Source: Mesorhizobium sp. dw_380 (lineage in GTDB: Bacteria; Pseudomonadota; Alphaproteobacteria; Rhizobiales; Rhizobiaceae). From it: DNA of 64,000 nt. Shown piece by piece: positions 48,580 to 57,575 of the stretch (within the stretch, counting starts at the first letter, position 1; every line of letters begins with the position of its first letter). The DNA is taken from positions 223,196 to 287,195 of the forward strand of contig NZ_JAFFIW010000005.1 of NCBI RefSeq assembly GCF_018588885.1. Reading direction: 5' to 3'. The notes under the pieces were generated by a model. It did not search any database and was not told where the DNA came from. It saw only the letters and a program-made list of their open reading frames with translations. The translations under genes were made by a program, and so were the position numbers.

Positions 48580-49605
48580 TCAGTGCACTCCAGTCTTTTT
48601 CAGGGCGTCGGCGATCTTCTCGAGCGTGTTGCGCATCGCCTTCTGCTCGTCGGACTGGGCCTCGACCCAGTCGCGCATGATCTGCTGCTCCGAGCGCATG
48701 TTCTTGACCAGGCCGGAAATACCGTCGGCGAGATTGGCCATGGCAGTGGCGACGCGCGGGCTCGAGCCGCCGCCATTCTCCTGCATGCTGCGCAGCCTTT
48801 CCGAGAGCAGGCGGATCTCGTCGGAGGGTTCGGCCTTGGCGTGATCGGAGACGACGATGTCGGACGAGAGATCAGTGACCGAGGACAGCCAGTTTTCAAG
48901 CTCGGTGTAGAAGCGTGTCTGGGCGCGGCCGGCCTGCAGGTCGAGGAAGCCGAGGACCAGCGAGCCGGACAGGCCGAACAGCGAGGACGAGAAGGCGGTG
49001 CCCATGCCGGCCAGAGGCGCCGCAAGCCCTTGCTTCAGCGATTCGAGCACGGCGGCGGCGTCACCCGTGCCCGGGTCGAGCGACTCGATGGTCTCGCGGA
49101 TCGAGCCGATCGTGTTCAGCAAGCCCCAGAAGGTGCCGAGCAGGCCGAGGAACACCAGCAGGCCAACGAGGTAGCGTGAGGTGTCGCGGCTCTCGTCGAG
49201 GCGCGTTGCGATGGAATCGAGCATGGTGCGCATCGAGGAGGTCGAGAAGGCTATCGTCGAGGAGCGGCCGATCATGGCTTTCATCGGCGCCAGCAGCACC
49301 GGTTCGGTGGTCTCGGAGCCGGCACGGAAGGAGTTGACCCAGCGCACTTCGCGAAACAGTCGCCCGACCTGGACGAAGGCGAGCAGGATGCCGACCACCA
49401 GAACGCCGATGATCAGGCCGTTGAGGCCGGGATTGGTGACGAAAGCGGTCGAAATCTGGCGGGTCAGGATGGCGGCGATGAAGGCGACGATGGCCAGGAA
49501 GATGACCATGGTCAGCAGAAACACCTGCGGACTCGATAGTTTATGCGGATCGTAGATCAGTACGTCGGAGCGCCTGCCCATGCCGAAGGATTTGAGAAAA
49601 GCCAT
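48580..49605 (-). CDS. MotA/TolQ/ExbB proton-channel family protein
   Basis: 341 residues from ATG 49605. Two N-terminal helices (FLLTMVIFLAIVAFIAAILT, GLIIGVLVVGILLAFVQVG) and two further ones around YLVGLLVFLGLLGTFWGLLN and AGMGTAFSSSLFGLSGSLVLG, the channel-forming pair. The C-terminus is a long helical region. Forms an A/B pair with the OmpA-domain gene one base downstream. Confidence 0.88.
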   Translation of the reverse strand: MAFLKSFGMGRRSDVLIYDPHKLSSPQVFLLTMVIFLAIVAFIAAILTRQISTAFVTNPGLNGLIIGVLVVGILLAFVQVGRLFREVRWVNSFRAGSETTEPVLLAPMKAMIGRSSTIAFSTSSMRTMLDSIATRLDESRDTSRYLVGLLVFLGLLGTFWGLLNTIGSIRETIESLDPGTGDAAAVLESLKQGLAAPLAGMGTAFSSSLFGLSGSLVLGFLDLQAGRAQTRFYTELENWLSSVTDLSSDIVVSDHAKAEPSDEIRLLSERLRSMQENGGGSSPRVATAMANLADGISGLVKNMRSEQQIMRDWVEAQSDEQKAMRNTLEKIADALKKTGVH

Positions 49606-49701
49606 CCGTGCCCCGTTTCCGATGCCGCTGATCACGTCGTCGGCGACTCTAAACGGAATTGTGACCAAATTGAATGGCGCTTGGCAATATTGCCGTAGAG
49701 G

Positions 49702-49743
49702 TAAAGCGCCTCGCCTCGAAAGGAATTCATGCGAGGCGCTTTA
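49702..49743. repeat. Long perfect inverted repeat between the motor pair and the hemolysin-III-like gene
   Basis: TAAAGCGCCTCGC (49702-49714) and GCGAGGCGCTTTA (49731-49743), 13-bp perfect arms with a 16-nt loop. No T run. It lies downstream of the hemolysin-III-like gene and upstream of the MotA-like gene. Followed at 49787-49808 by CCAAAACC...GTTTTGG, a second, smaller hairpin. Confidence 0.75.
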
Positions 49744-49854
49744 GGTCCTCTGTTCTTGTGCATGTCGTTCTCCCAAAACCAAGGTCAGTTTTGGGCGGCA
49801 TGCATTGTGCGCAGCGCGTCCGATCTGACATGGAACCGAAATCGGTTTCCACGA

Positions 49855-50541
49855 TCAGAAACGGCTGATGACCAGGCAGTCGACCATGGCCGCCAGATGC
49901 AGGCCGGCGCCGGTAACGACGAAGCCATGCCACAGCGCGTTGTGGAAGCGCAGTCCCTTCCAGGCGAAGAAAATGACACCGCAGGAATAGACGACGCCAC
50001 CCGCAACGATGAGCACGATCGACGCCGTCGGCAGCGTCTCGACGAGCGGCTTGACCAGGACGATGCCGCTCCAGCCGATGGCGAGATAGAAGACGATCGC
50101 CAGCCGGTCGAAGCGGCCGGGGAAAAACACCTTGATGGCGATGCCTGTCGCCGCCGCGGTCCAGACCAGCGCGATCATCCAGCGGGCCAGCGGCGAGCCG
50201 TCGAGCTGGGCCAGAAAAGGCGTGTAGGTGGCGGCGATCAGCAGATAGATCGCGGCGTGATCGAAGCGCCGCAGCACCCATTTCACCGGCGAGGACACCG
50301 GCCACAGATTGTAGGTCAGCGAGACCGACAGGACGGTGAGCAGCGAAACGACATAGAAGGCGGCGGCAATGTATTCGCCCGGCCCGACCCGAGACGGCGC
50401 CAGCGCCAGCAGCGCCGATCCCGCCGCGATCGCCAGCACGATGCCGACAGCATGGACGATGCCATCGGCGATCATCTCGGCGCGGGAGTAGTGCCAGCGC
50501 CCGATAAAGGGGATTTCGAGTTGCTGCTGTGTGTTCGTCAT
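49855..50541 (-). CDS. Hemolysin III family (YqfA/PAQR-type) membrane protein
   Basis: 228 residues from ATG 50541 (AGGA upstream). Seven hydrophobic segments; AEMIADGIVHAVGIVLAIAA, LRRFDHAAIYLLIAATYTPF, and the C-terminal HNALWHGFVVTGAGLHLAAM with metal-binding histidines are the family motifs. Function in bacteria uncertain. Confidence 0.93.
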   Translation of the reverse strand: MTNTQQQLEIPFIGRWHYSRAEMIADGIVHAVGIVLAIAAGSALLALAPSRVGPGEYIAAAFYVVSLLTVLSVSLTYNLWPVSSPVKWVLRRFDHAAIYLLIAATYTPFLAQLDGSPLARWMIALVWTAAATGIAIKVFFPGRFDRLAIVFYLAIGWSGIVLVKPLVETLPTASIVLIVAGGVVYSCGVIFFAWKGLRFHNALWHGFVVTGAGLHLAAMVDCLVISRF

Positions 50542-50623
50542 CGATGATCCTGCGTCACCCCGTATCTGGGCAGCCGCCGGACAGTATTTCAAGCTTTGGT
50601 TGCGGTTTTGCGACTGCGGCGGT

Positions 50624-51424
50624 TCAGCGCGGCTGAAGCGGCTTCTTTACCGTCTTCAGCAGCGCGCGCTGGATGATCTCGTTGCCGGCGACGACCGAGC
50701 CATTGTCCAGCATGTCCTGCCCGCCATCCATGTCGGAGACGAAACCGCCCGCTTCGCGGATCAGGAGCAGGCCGGCCGCCATATCCCAGGCCGACAGTCC
50801 GACCTCCCAGAAGCCGTCCATGCGGCCGGCGGCGACATAGGCGAGATCGAGAGAGGCCGAACCAAGGCGCCTGACGCCGGAAACCTCGGCCATGACATGG
50901 CGCAATTCGATCAGGAAGTTGCCGTGCTGGCCGCGTCCCAGATGCGGCACGCCGCAGCCGATGACGGCATCGACGAGCTTGATGCGGCCGGCGACGCGCA
51001 GGCGGCGGTCATTCAGGAAGGCGCCGCCGCCCCGTTCGGTCGTGTAGAGTTCGTCCATGGCCGGATTGTAGATGACGCCCGCGACGATCTGGCCCTGGCG
51101 CTCCAGCGCGATCGAGACGGCGAAAAGCGGAATGCCGTGCAGGAAATTGGTTGTGCCGTCGAGCGGGTCGACGATCCAGCGGTGCTGGCTGTCGTCGCCG
51201 GCGACCGTGCCGCGCTCTTCCATCAGGAAGCCGTAGCCCGGCCGCGCCTTCGACAATTCGGCAAACACGATGTCCTCGGCCTTGCGGTCGGCCTGACTGA
51301 CGTAGTCGCCCGGACCCTTCATCGAGACCTGCAGGTTCTGGACCTCGCCGAAGTCGCGCGACAGCGAGCGGCCGGCCTTCATTGCGGCCTGGACCATGAC
51401 GTTGAGAAGGGCTGAGCGTGCCAT
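50624..51424 (-). CDS. suhB: Inositol monophosphatase family protein
   Basis: 266 residues. Metal-binding motif WIVDPLDGTTNFLHGIP near residue 82, preceding EERGT near 68, and the C-terminal WDMAAGLLLIREAGGFVSD. SuhB-like length. GGAG lies 10 nt before the ATG. Downstream of efp on the same strand, separated by a palindromic repeat. Confidence 0.9.
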   Translation of the reverse strand: MARSALLNVMVQAAMKAGRSLSRDFGEVQNLQVSMKGPGDYVSQADRKAEDIVFAELSKARPGYGFLMEERGTVAGDDSQHRWIVDPLDGTTNFLHGIPLFAVSIALERQGQIVAGVIYNPAMDELYTTERGGGAFLNDRRLRVAGRIKLVDAVIGCGVPHLGRGQHGNFLIELRHVMAEVSGVRRLGSASLDLAYVAAGRMDGFWEVGLSAWDMAAGLLLIREAGGFVSDMDGGQDMLDNGSVVAGNEIIQRALLKTVKKPLQPR

Positions 51425-51502
51425 ATCGTTGAAACTCCAAAAGCTTGAGGCGGATCAACTCAAATTGGATCGCGACCCCGCTTCGTCTGCTTGTCTTTGC
51501 AC

Positions 51503-51544
51503 GCATGATCTTGTCCGAAAAGCCTGCAACTTTTCGGGATCATG
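51503..51544. repeat. Intergenic palindromic repeat, family B, copy 3
   Basis: CATGATC-TTGT-CCGAAAAG-CCTGCAA-CTTTTCGG-GATCATG, the most complete copy; also at 19705 and 33071. Lies between efp and the monophosphatase gene. Confidence 0.85.
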
Positions 51545-51546
51545 CT

Positions 51547-52113
51547 CTAGTCCGCGCGGCGCACGTAAGTGATTTCGTTGGTGTCGACGATGATGCGTTC
51601 GCCGGCGCCGATGAAGGGCGGCACCAGCACGCGGATGCCGTTCTCCAGCACCGCCGGCTTGTAGGAGGATGCCGCCGTCTGGCCCTTCACCACCGGGTCC
51701 GCCTCGGTGATGGTCAGGGTCACATAATCGGGCAGCGAGATGCCGATCGGCCTCTCCTCATAGAGTTGGACCGTCACCATCATGCCGTCCTGCAGGAAGG
51801 CGGCGCGGTCGCCGACGAAATCCTTGTTCAATTCGAGCTGTTCGTAGCTTTGGGTGTCCATGAACACCAGCGCGTCGTCCTGCTCGTAGAGGAAGGAAAA
51901 ATCCTTCAGGTCGAGCCGGATCTGCTCGACCGTCTCGGCCGAGCGGAAGCGCTCGTTGAGCTTGGTGCCGTTGATGAGGTTCTTCAGCTCGACCTGGTTG
52001 TAGGCGCCGCCCTTGCCGGGCTTGACGGTGTTGGTCCTGACCGCGACCCAGAGGCCGCCATCGTGCTCGATGACGTAGCCGGGACGGATTTCGTTGCCAT
52101 TGATCTTGGCCAT
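51547..52113 (-). CDS. efp: Translation elongation factor P
   Basis: 188 residues from ATG 52113; the upstream open frame to 52200 is leader. The N-terminal KOW domain carries the modifiable lysine in [16 protein letters not shown] near residue 33; the C-terminal OB domain ends [10 protein letters not shown]. Relieves ribosome stalling at polyproline. No epmA/epmB gene is adjacent. Confidence 0.96.
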   Translation of the reverse strand: MAKINGNEIRPGYVIEHDGGLWVAVRTNTVKPGKGGAYNQVELKNLINGTKLNERFRSAETVEQIRLDLKDFSFLYEQDDALVFMDTQSYEQLELNKDFVGDRAAFLQDGMMVTVQLYEERPIGISLPDYVTLTITEADPVVKGQTAASSYKPAVLENGIRVLVPPFIGAGERIIVDTNEITYVRRAD

Positions 52114-52252
52114 GATTGGGTGATCCGGGATGCTGCCGACGGCCGGCCGTCGGTATGGGATATTCGCTGGGAAAGCGATTTCGGGCTCCCAAGACCACAA
52201 ATCGCCCGGAGAGGCAAGGGACGCCGGATCGGCTCCAGCCGGCTAGCCGGCA

Positions 52253-53119
52253 TCAGGTCTCGATTTTGATGGCTTCGCCGACGGCCTTTGCAATGGCATC
52301 CACGGCATTCGCCAGCCGGTTGAGGTGCGGAGAGCGCAGCGCCACGACCTGCAGTGAAAGGTCTACATCTTCGATATCGACAAGCGCGAGGCCGTCGGGA
52401 AGTCCTCGCGCCGCGAGCCGCAATGGCATGAGGCCGAGGCCGAGCCCCCGACGTACCCATTCCACCTGCATTGCCGGGTCCTGAATTTCGGCCGCCACAA
52501 CGAGCCGATGCCGTTCGCCGCCCAAACTTGAGAGGAGCCGCTGACGCGCGTCGCAGGGCTCGGGGCTAAGAACCCAGGATATAGGAGTCCCAGCGTCTGT
52601 GAGATGGGGTTCGGTGCCGCCAGCCTGCATGATGATGCAGAGACGTTCGGTGCCGAGCACGTCCGAGCACTGATGATCGGCAGGTCGCAGAACGATCACC
52701 GCATCGAGTTGACCGCGTTCGAATTGCTCGATGAGTTCCGCGCTCCAGCCGGTCTTGAGCCGCAATGACATTTTTGGAAAAGCAGCGGCCGCGCCGGCGA
52801 TAGCGCCCGCGACGCTTGCATCGGACAAGCCATGCGCCAGGCCGACACGCAGCACGCCCTGCGGCTCGACGTCAGCAGCAGACGCCTTCAGAGCCTGGAC
52901 CGAAGCCAGTATATGCTTTGCACGCGCCAGCACCTCCGATCCCGCTGCCGTCAGGCGCGGAGGCTTCTGCCGGCGATCGAGAAGCGTGGTCCCGAGCATC
53001 TCCTCCAGCCGCTGGATCTGCCGGGTGACGGCCGGCTGTGTCAAAGGCAGGCGGCGGGCCACATTCCGGATCGAGCCTTCCTCGGCGAAGAGAACAAGCG
53101 TGCGCAGTTCCTCCAGCAT
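52253..53119 (-). CDS. LysR family transcriptional regulator
   Basis: 288 residues. Helix-turn-helix ELRTLVLFAEEGSIRNVARRLPLTQPAVTRQIQRLEEMLG (shown as VARRLPLTQPAVTRQIQ). The effector domain lies beyond residue 90. Divergent from a MDR dehydrogenase; an ATAATCA palindrome between them is the likely operator. Confidence 0.92.
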   Translation of the reverse strand: MLEELRTLVLFAEEGSIRNVARRLPLTQPAVTRQIQRLEEMLGTTLLDRRQKPPRLTAAGSEVLARAKHILASVQALKASAADVEPQGVLRVGLAHGLSDASVAGAIAGAAAAFPKMSLRLKTGWSAELIEQFERGQLDAVIVLRPADHQCSDVLGTERLCIIMQAGGTEPHLTDAGTPISWVLSPEPCDARQRLLSSLGGERHRLVVAAEIQDPAMQVEWVRRGLGLGLMPLRLAARGLPDGLALVDIEDVDLSLQVVALRSPHLNRLANAVDAIAKAVGEAIKIET

Positions 53120-53140
53120 TGTCGAGAATACTCCAGATGC

Positions 53141-53157
53141 ATAATCATTCTGATTAT
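53141..53157. promoter_or_regulatory. Probable LysR operator
   Basis: ATAATCA-TTC-TGATTAT, perfect 7-bp arms with a 3-nt spacer, 22 bp upstream of the LysR start codon and 73 bp before the dehydrogenase start. Confidence 0.7.
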
Positions 53158-53229
53158 TATGAATTTGAAATCAGGACGCTGGCAAGCGATTTTCCTTTCG
53201 ACGGATTTCCAAAAGGAAAGGGGAAGACA

Positions 53230-54246
53230 ATGAAGGCCATCGAATTGCAGGCCCCCGGCGGCATCGACAATCTCAGACTAGCCGAGCGGCCGATGCCGGA
53301 ACCAGGCCGCCAGGAGATGATCATCAAGGTCAAGGCGACCGCGCTCAACTACCGTGACGTGGAAATCGCCCGTGGCAGCTACCACACTGCGTTTGCGCTT
53401 CCCTTGGTACCGCTTTCGGACGGGGTCGGCGAAGTGGTTGCGGTTGGCGCCGAAGTGACCCGCTTCAAGGTCGGCGACCGCGTCTGCGGCACGTTCTGGC
53501 AGCGCTGGGTCGGCGGCAGCTTTGCCATGGCCGAACCTTCTTATCAGCGTGGCGGTCCCATCGATGGTTTGCTCAGCGAGTTCGCGCGGCTGGACGAACA
53601 GGCAGCTGTGCTTGCGCCGCCGCATCTGAGCGATGTCGAAGCGGCGACATTGCCTTGCGCCGCGGCCACGGCCTGGCATGCGCTGTTCACGGAAGGCCGG
53701 ATGAAGCCAGGCGATACGGTGCTCAGTCTGGGCACTGGCGGCGTCTCGCTATTTGCTGTGCAGTTCGCCGCGGCAGCCGGCGCACGCGTGATCGTCACCT
53801 CAAGCAGCGACGACAAGCTCGCGCGGGCAAAGGCGCTTGGCGCACATGACGGCATCAACTACCGCAGTGATCCAGACTGGGCCAGCGCGGTGCTGGCGCT
53901 GACCGATGGCCGTGGCGCCGACCACATCATCGAAGTCGGCGGGCCACAAAGCTTCCACCAATCGTTGAAGGCCGCGGCGCGCGGCGCCCAGATCAATGTC
54001 ATCGGCTATCTCGGCGGCAGCGATGGGGCGATCAATCCGCTCGACATCTTTCGCCGCCAGGTCAGGGCACGCGGCATACCGGTCGGTTCGCGCGAGTCCT
54101 TCGAGGCGATGAACCGAGGCCTGACCGTCAACCGGATAAGGCCGGTGATCGACAAGGTGTTTGCTTGGCAGGATGCGGCTTCAGCCTTCCGGCATCTCGA
54201 ACACGGATCGCCCTTCGGCAAGGTCGTCCTGGACCACATGCAATGA
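53230..54246 (+). CDS. MDR-superfamily NAD(P)-dependent dehydrogenase (zinc-free, quinone-oxidoreductase-like)
   Basis: 338 residues from ATG 53230 (GGGGAAG upstream). N-terminal GroES-like part with ALNYRDVEIARGSY and PLSDGVGEVVAVGAEV where zinc enzymes have GHE; no zinc ligands are visible. Rossmann motif LSLGTGGVSLFAVQFAAAAG. Alcohol, quinone and enoyl reductases share this layout, so substrate is open. Controlled by the adjacent LysR by position. Confidence 0.88.
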   Translation: MKAIELQAPGGIDNLRLAERPMPEPGRQEMIIKVKATALNYRDVEIARGSYHTAFALPLVPLSDGVGEVVAVGAEVTRFKVGDRVCGTFWQRWVGGSFAMAEPSYQRGGPIDGLLSEFARLDEQAAVLAPPHLSDVEAATLPCAAATAWHALFTEGRMKPGDTVLSLGTGGVSLFAVQFAAAAGARVIVTSSSDDKLARAKALGAHDGINYRSDPDWASAVLALTDGRGADHIIEVGGPQSFHQSLKAAARGAQINVIGYLGGSDGAINPLDIFRRQVRARGIPVGSRESFEAMNRGLTVNRIRPVIDKVFAWQDAASAFRHLEHGSPFGKVVLDHMQ

Positions 54247-54261
54247 CCGCATGAGCCGGTT

Positions 54262-55302
54262 TCAGGGCAGGCGGTTCGCCTTCTGCAGCGCCTGCTTGGT
54301 CTGGTCGTCGCTCAGCCCCTGCAGGAAATCGTCCATGTCGGGGTCGATGAGACCGGCGCGGCGGGCGGCGATATACCAGGCGCCGGCGAGCACCAGGTCA
54401 GGGTCGGTGCCGATGCCTTGCATATAGAGCTTCGCCAGGCGGTTCTGGGCGGCGACATTGCCGCCCTCGGCAGCCTGCTTGGTCCAGCCGAAAGCCGATT
54501 TCAGGTCGCGGGCACCGCCGCGGCCCTCGATCATCCAGGCGGCGAGATCGATCTGGGCGGTGTCGTAGTTCTGCCGTGCGGCCTGCGCCAGCAGGCGTCT
54601 TGCCTGCGCATCGTCGCGCGGCTTGCCGCCGACGCCGTTAGCATAGACCTGGGACATGGCGTATTGGGCGTCGGGGAGGCCGGTCGCGGCGGCGCGCTCA
54701 TAGTAGGAGACCGCCTTGGTCAGGCCCGCCTCGCCGGGCTCCTGCTGGACCAGCATCTGCGCGAAATTGAACTGCGCCAGCTGGTTGCCGGCTTCGGCGG
54801 CAGCCTGCATCAGGGCATAGGCCGCCTTCTCGTCCTTCTTGACGTAGCGGCCGTCGAGCAGCATCAGCGCATACTGGAACTGCGATTCCGGCACGCCCTG
54901 TTCGGCGGCGAGCGCATACCATTTCGCCGCTTCCGCCGCGTTCAACGGCACGCCGAGCCCGCGCGACTGGATCTCGGCCACCAATGTCTGCGCCGCCGGG
55001 TCGCCGTTTTTCGCGCGAACCAGCGCGAGATTGTAAGCGGTCTTGTAGAGCCCGCGCTGGAAGGCGCCATAGGCCGCGTCCGCCGGCTTGGCCCCGAAGC
55101 GGTCGGGATTGATGCTGTCGGCCGAGGGCAGCGGTGCGGGCTCCGTCGTTGTGGCGGGCTGCGGCAGCTGGGTTTCGATCGGCTTGTCGGTGTGCACGCC
55201 GATTTCAGGCTGGGGGTGCGGCAAGGGAATCGTTTCGGCGGCGGCGGCCTGAACCATGACCGCTGCAAGCAAGGCCTGAAGGGAAAGCCTCACCGAAGCC
55301 AT
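54262..55302 (-). CDS. Exported Sel1/TPR-repeat protein
   Basis: 346 residues with a signal peptide (LQALLAAVMVQAAAA), a Pro-rich linker (PATTTEPAPLPSADS), then five to six Sel1 repeats (for example AAEAAKWYALAAEQGVPESQ, EKAAYALMQAAAEAGNQLAQ, TKAVSYYERAAATGLPDAQY). It resembles ExoR-type periplasmic Sel1 proteins of rhizobia in layout, but not enough to name it. One base from the ThiE-like gene. Confidence 0.88.
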   Translation of the reverse strand: MASVRLSLQALLAAVMVQAAAAETIPLPHPQPEIGVHTDKPIETQLPQPATTTEPAPLPSADSINPDRFGAKPADAAYGAFQRGLYKTAYNLALVRAKNGDPAAQTLVAEIQSRGLGVPLNAAEAAKWYALAAEQGVPESQFQYALMLLDGRYVKKDEKAAYALMQAAAEAGNQLAQFNFAQMLVQQEPGEAGLTKAVSYYERAAATGLPDAQYAMSQVYANGVGGKPRDDAQARRLLAQAARQNYDTAQIDLAAWMIEGRGGARDLKSAFGWTKQAAEGGNVAAQNRLAKLYMQGIGTDPDLVLAGAWYIAARRAGLIDPDMDDFLQGLSDDQTKQALQKANRLP

Positions 55303-55303
55303 G

Positions 55304-55951
55304 TCAGTCCTCGAATCGAGGCGCGGTTTCGTCGAGCAGCGCGTTGGCCTGGGTTATTGCAGCTTGCGGGTCGACACCGTCAGCGAACACCGCGCTCGAC
55401 AGCGCGACGAATTCGGCGCCGGTGGCGGCCACGGCTTCGACGGAGGCAAGATCGGATCCGGCCATGACGATGCAAGGGATCTGAATCATGCCGGCCCACC
55501 ATTGCCCCAGCGATAGGTTGCGCGGATGCGGGTCCGGCTTGTTGTCGTAGCCGAAGCGGCCGAAGAAGATGTAGTCGGGCCTGGCCTCGCCGAGTTCGAG
55601 CGCGTCATCCCGCGTCTTGGCGCCGCCGGCGCCGACCATCATTTTCGCCTGGAAGTGTTCGATCGTCTCGGCGAGTTCGGTCTTGGAAACCTCGACGTGG
55701 ATGCCGTCGGCCTGGACGCGCCCCGCGATCCGGGTGTCGCCGGCGATGACGACCGCGACGCCCGCCGCTTGCGCCACCGGCACGACCTGTTCGGCAAAGG
55801 CCTGGAAGGACGCCTCGTCCATGCCGTTCTCGGGCAAGATCAGCGAGGCGACGTCGCCGCCATCGAATGCGGTGGCGATGCGGCCGGCCGGCACGCCGGG
55901 CGGCGCGATCAGCACGATGCGGCAGCGATTGGGAGGCGTTGCGTCGTTCAT
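55304..55951 (-). CDS. ThiE-like thiamine phosphate synthase family protein (divergent)
   Basis: 215 residues, TIM-barrel ThiE family: QADGIHVEVSK, KMMVGAGGAKTRDDALELGE, ARPDYIFFGRFG, and VALSSAVFADGVDPQAA near the phosphate-binding end. Where ThiE has GxHLGQ and GxSxH, this protein reads GIHVEVS and GAGGAKT, so the pyrimidine/phosphate contacts differ. It may be a paralogue of altered function. No TPP riboswitch upstream. Confidence 0.78.
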   Translation of the reverse strand: MNDATPPNRCRIVLIAPPGVPAGRIATAFDGGDVASLILPENGMDEASFQAFAEQVVPVAQAAGVAVVIAGDTRIAGRVQADGIHVEVSKTELAETIEHFQAKMMVGAGGAKTRDDALELGEARPDYIFFGRFGYDNKPDPHPRNLSLGQWWAGMIQIPCIVMAGSDLASVEAVAATGAEFVALSSAVFADGVDPQAAITQANALLDETAPRFED

Positions 55952-56013
55952 GGTTCTTGATCCCGGGTTTCGCCTATGCCGGGCGAAGATGGTTGGATTG
56001 CGGCATAGAGCAA

Positions 56014-56040
56014 ACTGCCCGCTTTGAACAGGCGGGCAGT
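56014..56040 (-). terminator. Probable terminator of the DMT transporter gene
   Basis: In the minus-strand sense ACTGCCCGC, loop, GCGGGCAGT then TTGC: a perfect 9-bp stem 42 bp after the transporter stop, before the thiE-like gene. Confidence 0.7.
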
Positions 56041-56082
56041 CGGGATCGCGATTTTCGACCGCAGGGCGGCCGGCGTGCCGCC

Positions 56083-56988
56083 TTACTTGACCGGCTCAGG
56101 GCTCGGCGCGGCCGGTTTCGATTTCCGTAAGGTCCAGCCGAGGTTCATGCCAGCGCCGGCAATCAGGATGGCGGCCGCGCCGACGACCTGGCTCAGATGC
56201 AGCCGATGGCCGAAGGCGGTGACGTCGACCAGGATGGCAACGACGGGATAGATGAAGGACAGCGAACCCTGCAGATGCGTCGGCAGCTTCTGGATGGCAC
56301 CGTACATCAGAATGTACATCAGGCCGGTGTGGACGATGCCGAGCGTCGCCAGCATCGTCCAGCTCCATGGGTCGGCGGGAAGATGCGAGAGATTGGCGAA
56401 GGGCGCCAGCATGACGACGCCGACGCAGACCTGGATCAGCGCGATCAAATGCGGCGGCGTGCCCTTGAGCTTCTTGGTGACAATAGCCGCGACGGCCCAG
56501 AAAAAGGCCGCGGCCAGCGCCATGAGGATGCCGGCGAAATAGTTGGTGCCGACATCGCCGGCGTCAGGAGCGGCCTCGACGATCAGCACCATGCCGGCGA
56601 AGGCTATTGTCAGCCAGGTCAGCTTGGTCAGCGTCAGCCGCTCGGCGAAGAAGAGCGCGCCGAAACCGACCAGCATGAAGGGCTGGGTGTTGTAGACGGC
56701 GGTGGCGATCGAGATCGACGCGCGGGAGAAGGCGCTGAACAGGAGCAGCCAGTTGATGACGATGGCCGCGCCGCCAAGCGCGGCGAGGCCGATGACGCGC
56801 AACGGCAGTCCGTTGCGCAACAATCCAAGCGAAGCGCAGATGACGAGCAGCGTCACCGCGCCGAACGCGCAGCGCCAGAACACCACATCCATGATCGGCT
56901 GGCCGGACATGACGACGAACCATCCGATCGTCCCCAAGATCGCCATTGCGGCCGACATTTCGACCGTGCCACGTACCGTATCGTTCAT
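56083..56988 (-). CDS. EamA/DMT superfamily transporter
   Basis: 301 residues from ATG 56988. Ten hydrophobic segments in two EamA repeats (AILGTIGWFVVMSGQPIMDVVFWR and LMALAAAFFWAVAAIVTKKL start each). C-terminus is Lys/Pro-rich. Divergent from an Lrp/AsnC regulator with a palindrome between, which points to amino acid export. Confidence 0.9.
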   Translation of the reverse strand: MNDTVRGTVEMSAAMAILGTIGWFVVMSGQPIMDVVFWRCAFGAVTLLVICASLGLLRNGLPLRVIGLAALGGAAIVINWLLLFSAFSRASISIATAVYNTQPFMLVGFGALFFAERLTLTKLTWLTIAFAGMVLIVEAAPDAGDVGTNYFAGILMALAAAFFWAVAAIVTKKLKGTPPHLIALIQVCVGVVMLAPFANLSHLPADPWSWTMLATLGIVHTGLMYILMYGAIQKLPTHLQGSLSFIYPVVAILVDVTAFGHRLHLSQVVGAAAILIAGAGMNLGWTLRKSKPAAPSPEPVK

Positions 56989-57075
56989 GATAAGCCTCTG
57001 ATCCCGTTGAGGCGGCATAATCGCATGCGAAGTGGGAGCTTTCTATCTCTTGGAAAAGGCGATATAGGGAGATAG

Positions 57076-57090
57076 CCTAATTAAATTAGG
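57076..57090. promoter_or_regulatory. Probable Lrp/AsnC operator
   Basis: CCTAATT-A-AATTAGG, perfect 15-bp palindrome, 30 bp before the Lrp start codon in the divergent region. Confidence 0.72.
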
Positions 57091-57119
57091 AATTCGCGCC
57101 CAATCCATGAGAAAAGAAA

Positions 57120-57575
57120 ATGCTGGATGAACTCGACCGAAATCTCCTCGAAATCCTGGTCAGGGATGCGCGGACTTCGCTGAAGGAGCTGGCCGCCCAG
57201 GTCGGGCTGTCGTCGCCAAGTGTCTCTGAGCGGCTTCGACGGCTCGAGGAGCGCGGCGTCATCCGGGCATTCACCGTCGAGATCGATCCGCTGGCGCTCG
57301 GCTATACGCTGCAGGCGATCGTGCGCATCCGACCCCTGCCGGGCAAGCTGCACATCGTCCAGAAGCTGATCGAGGAGATTGCCGAGTTTGGCGAATGCGA
57401 CAAGGTGACGGGCGATGATTGCTTCGTCGCCCGGTTGTTCGTGCGCTCGATCGGCGACCTCGACGGCATTCTCGACCGCATCGCCGACAAGGCCGAGACC
57501 AGCACCGCCATCATCAAGGCGCAGCCGATCCGGCGACGGCCGCCACCGCTTGGGCTGCCGTCGGCGTCATCGTGA
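57120..57575 (+). CDS. Lrp/AsnC family transcriptional regulator
   Basis: 151 residues. HTH region LLEILVRDARTSLKELAAQVGLSSPSVSERLRRLEERGVI (quoted part: SPSVSERLRRLEERGVI); ligand-binding RAM domain after residue 65 (FGECDKVTGDDCFVARLFV). By position it controls the DMT transporter and itself. Confidence 0.93.
   Translation: MLDELDRNLLEILVRDARTSLKELAAQVGLSSPSVSERLRRLEERGVIRAFTVEIDPLALGYTLQAIVRIRPLPGKLHIVQKLIEEIAEFGECDKVTGDDCFVARLFVRSIGDLDGILDRIADKAETSTAIIKAQPIRRRPPPLGLPSASS

Noticed and set aside
47550..49605. MotA/ExbB plus OmpA pair as a Zorya-type defence system
   Set aside because: The channel/OmpA pair resembles ZorA/ZorB, but no ZorC/ZorD or helicase/nuclease gene is near and the neighbours are housekeeping; a general envelope motor is the better reading.
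55952..56082. TPP riboswitch upstream of the ThiE-like gene
   Set aside because: No CTGAGA core with the conserved stem arrangement; only a simple terminator hairpin is present.
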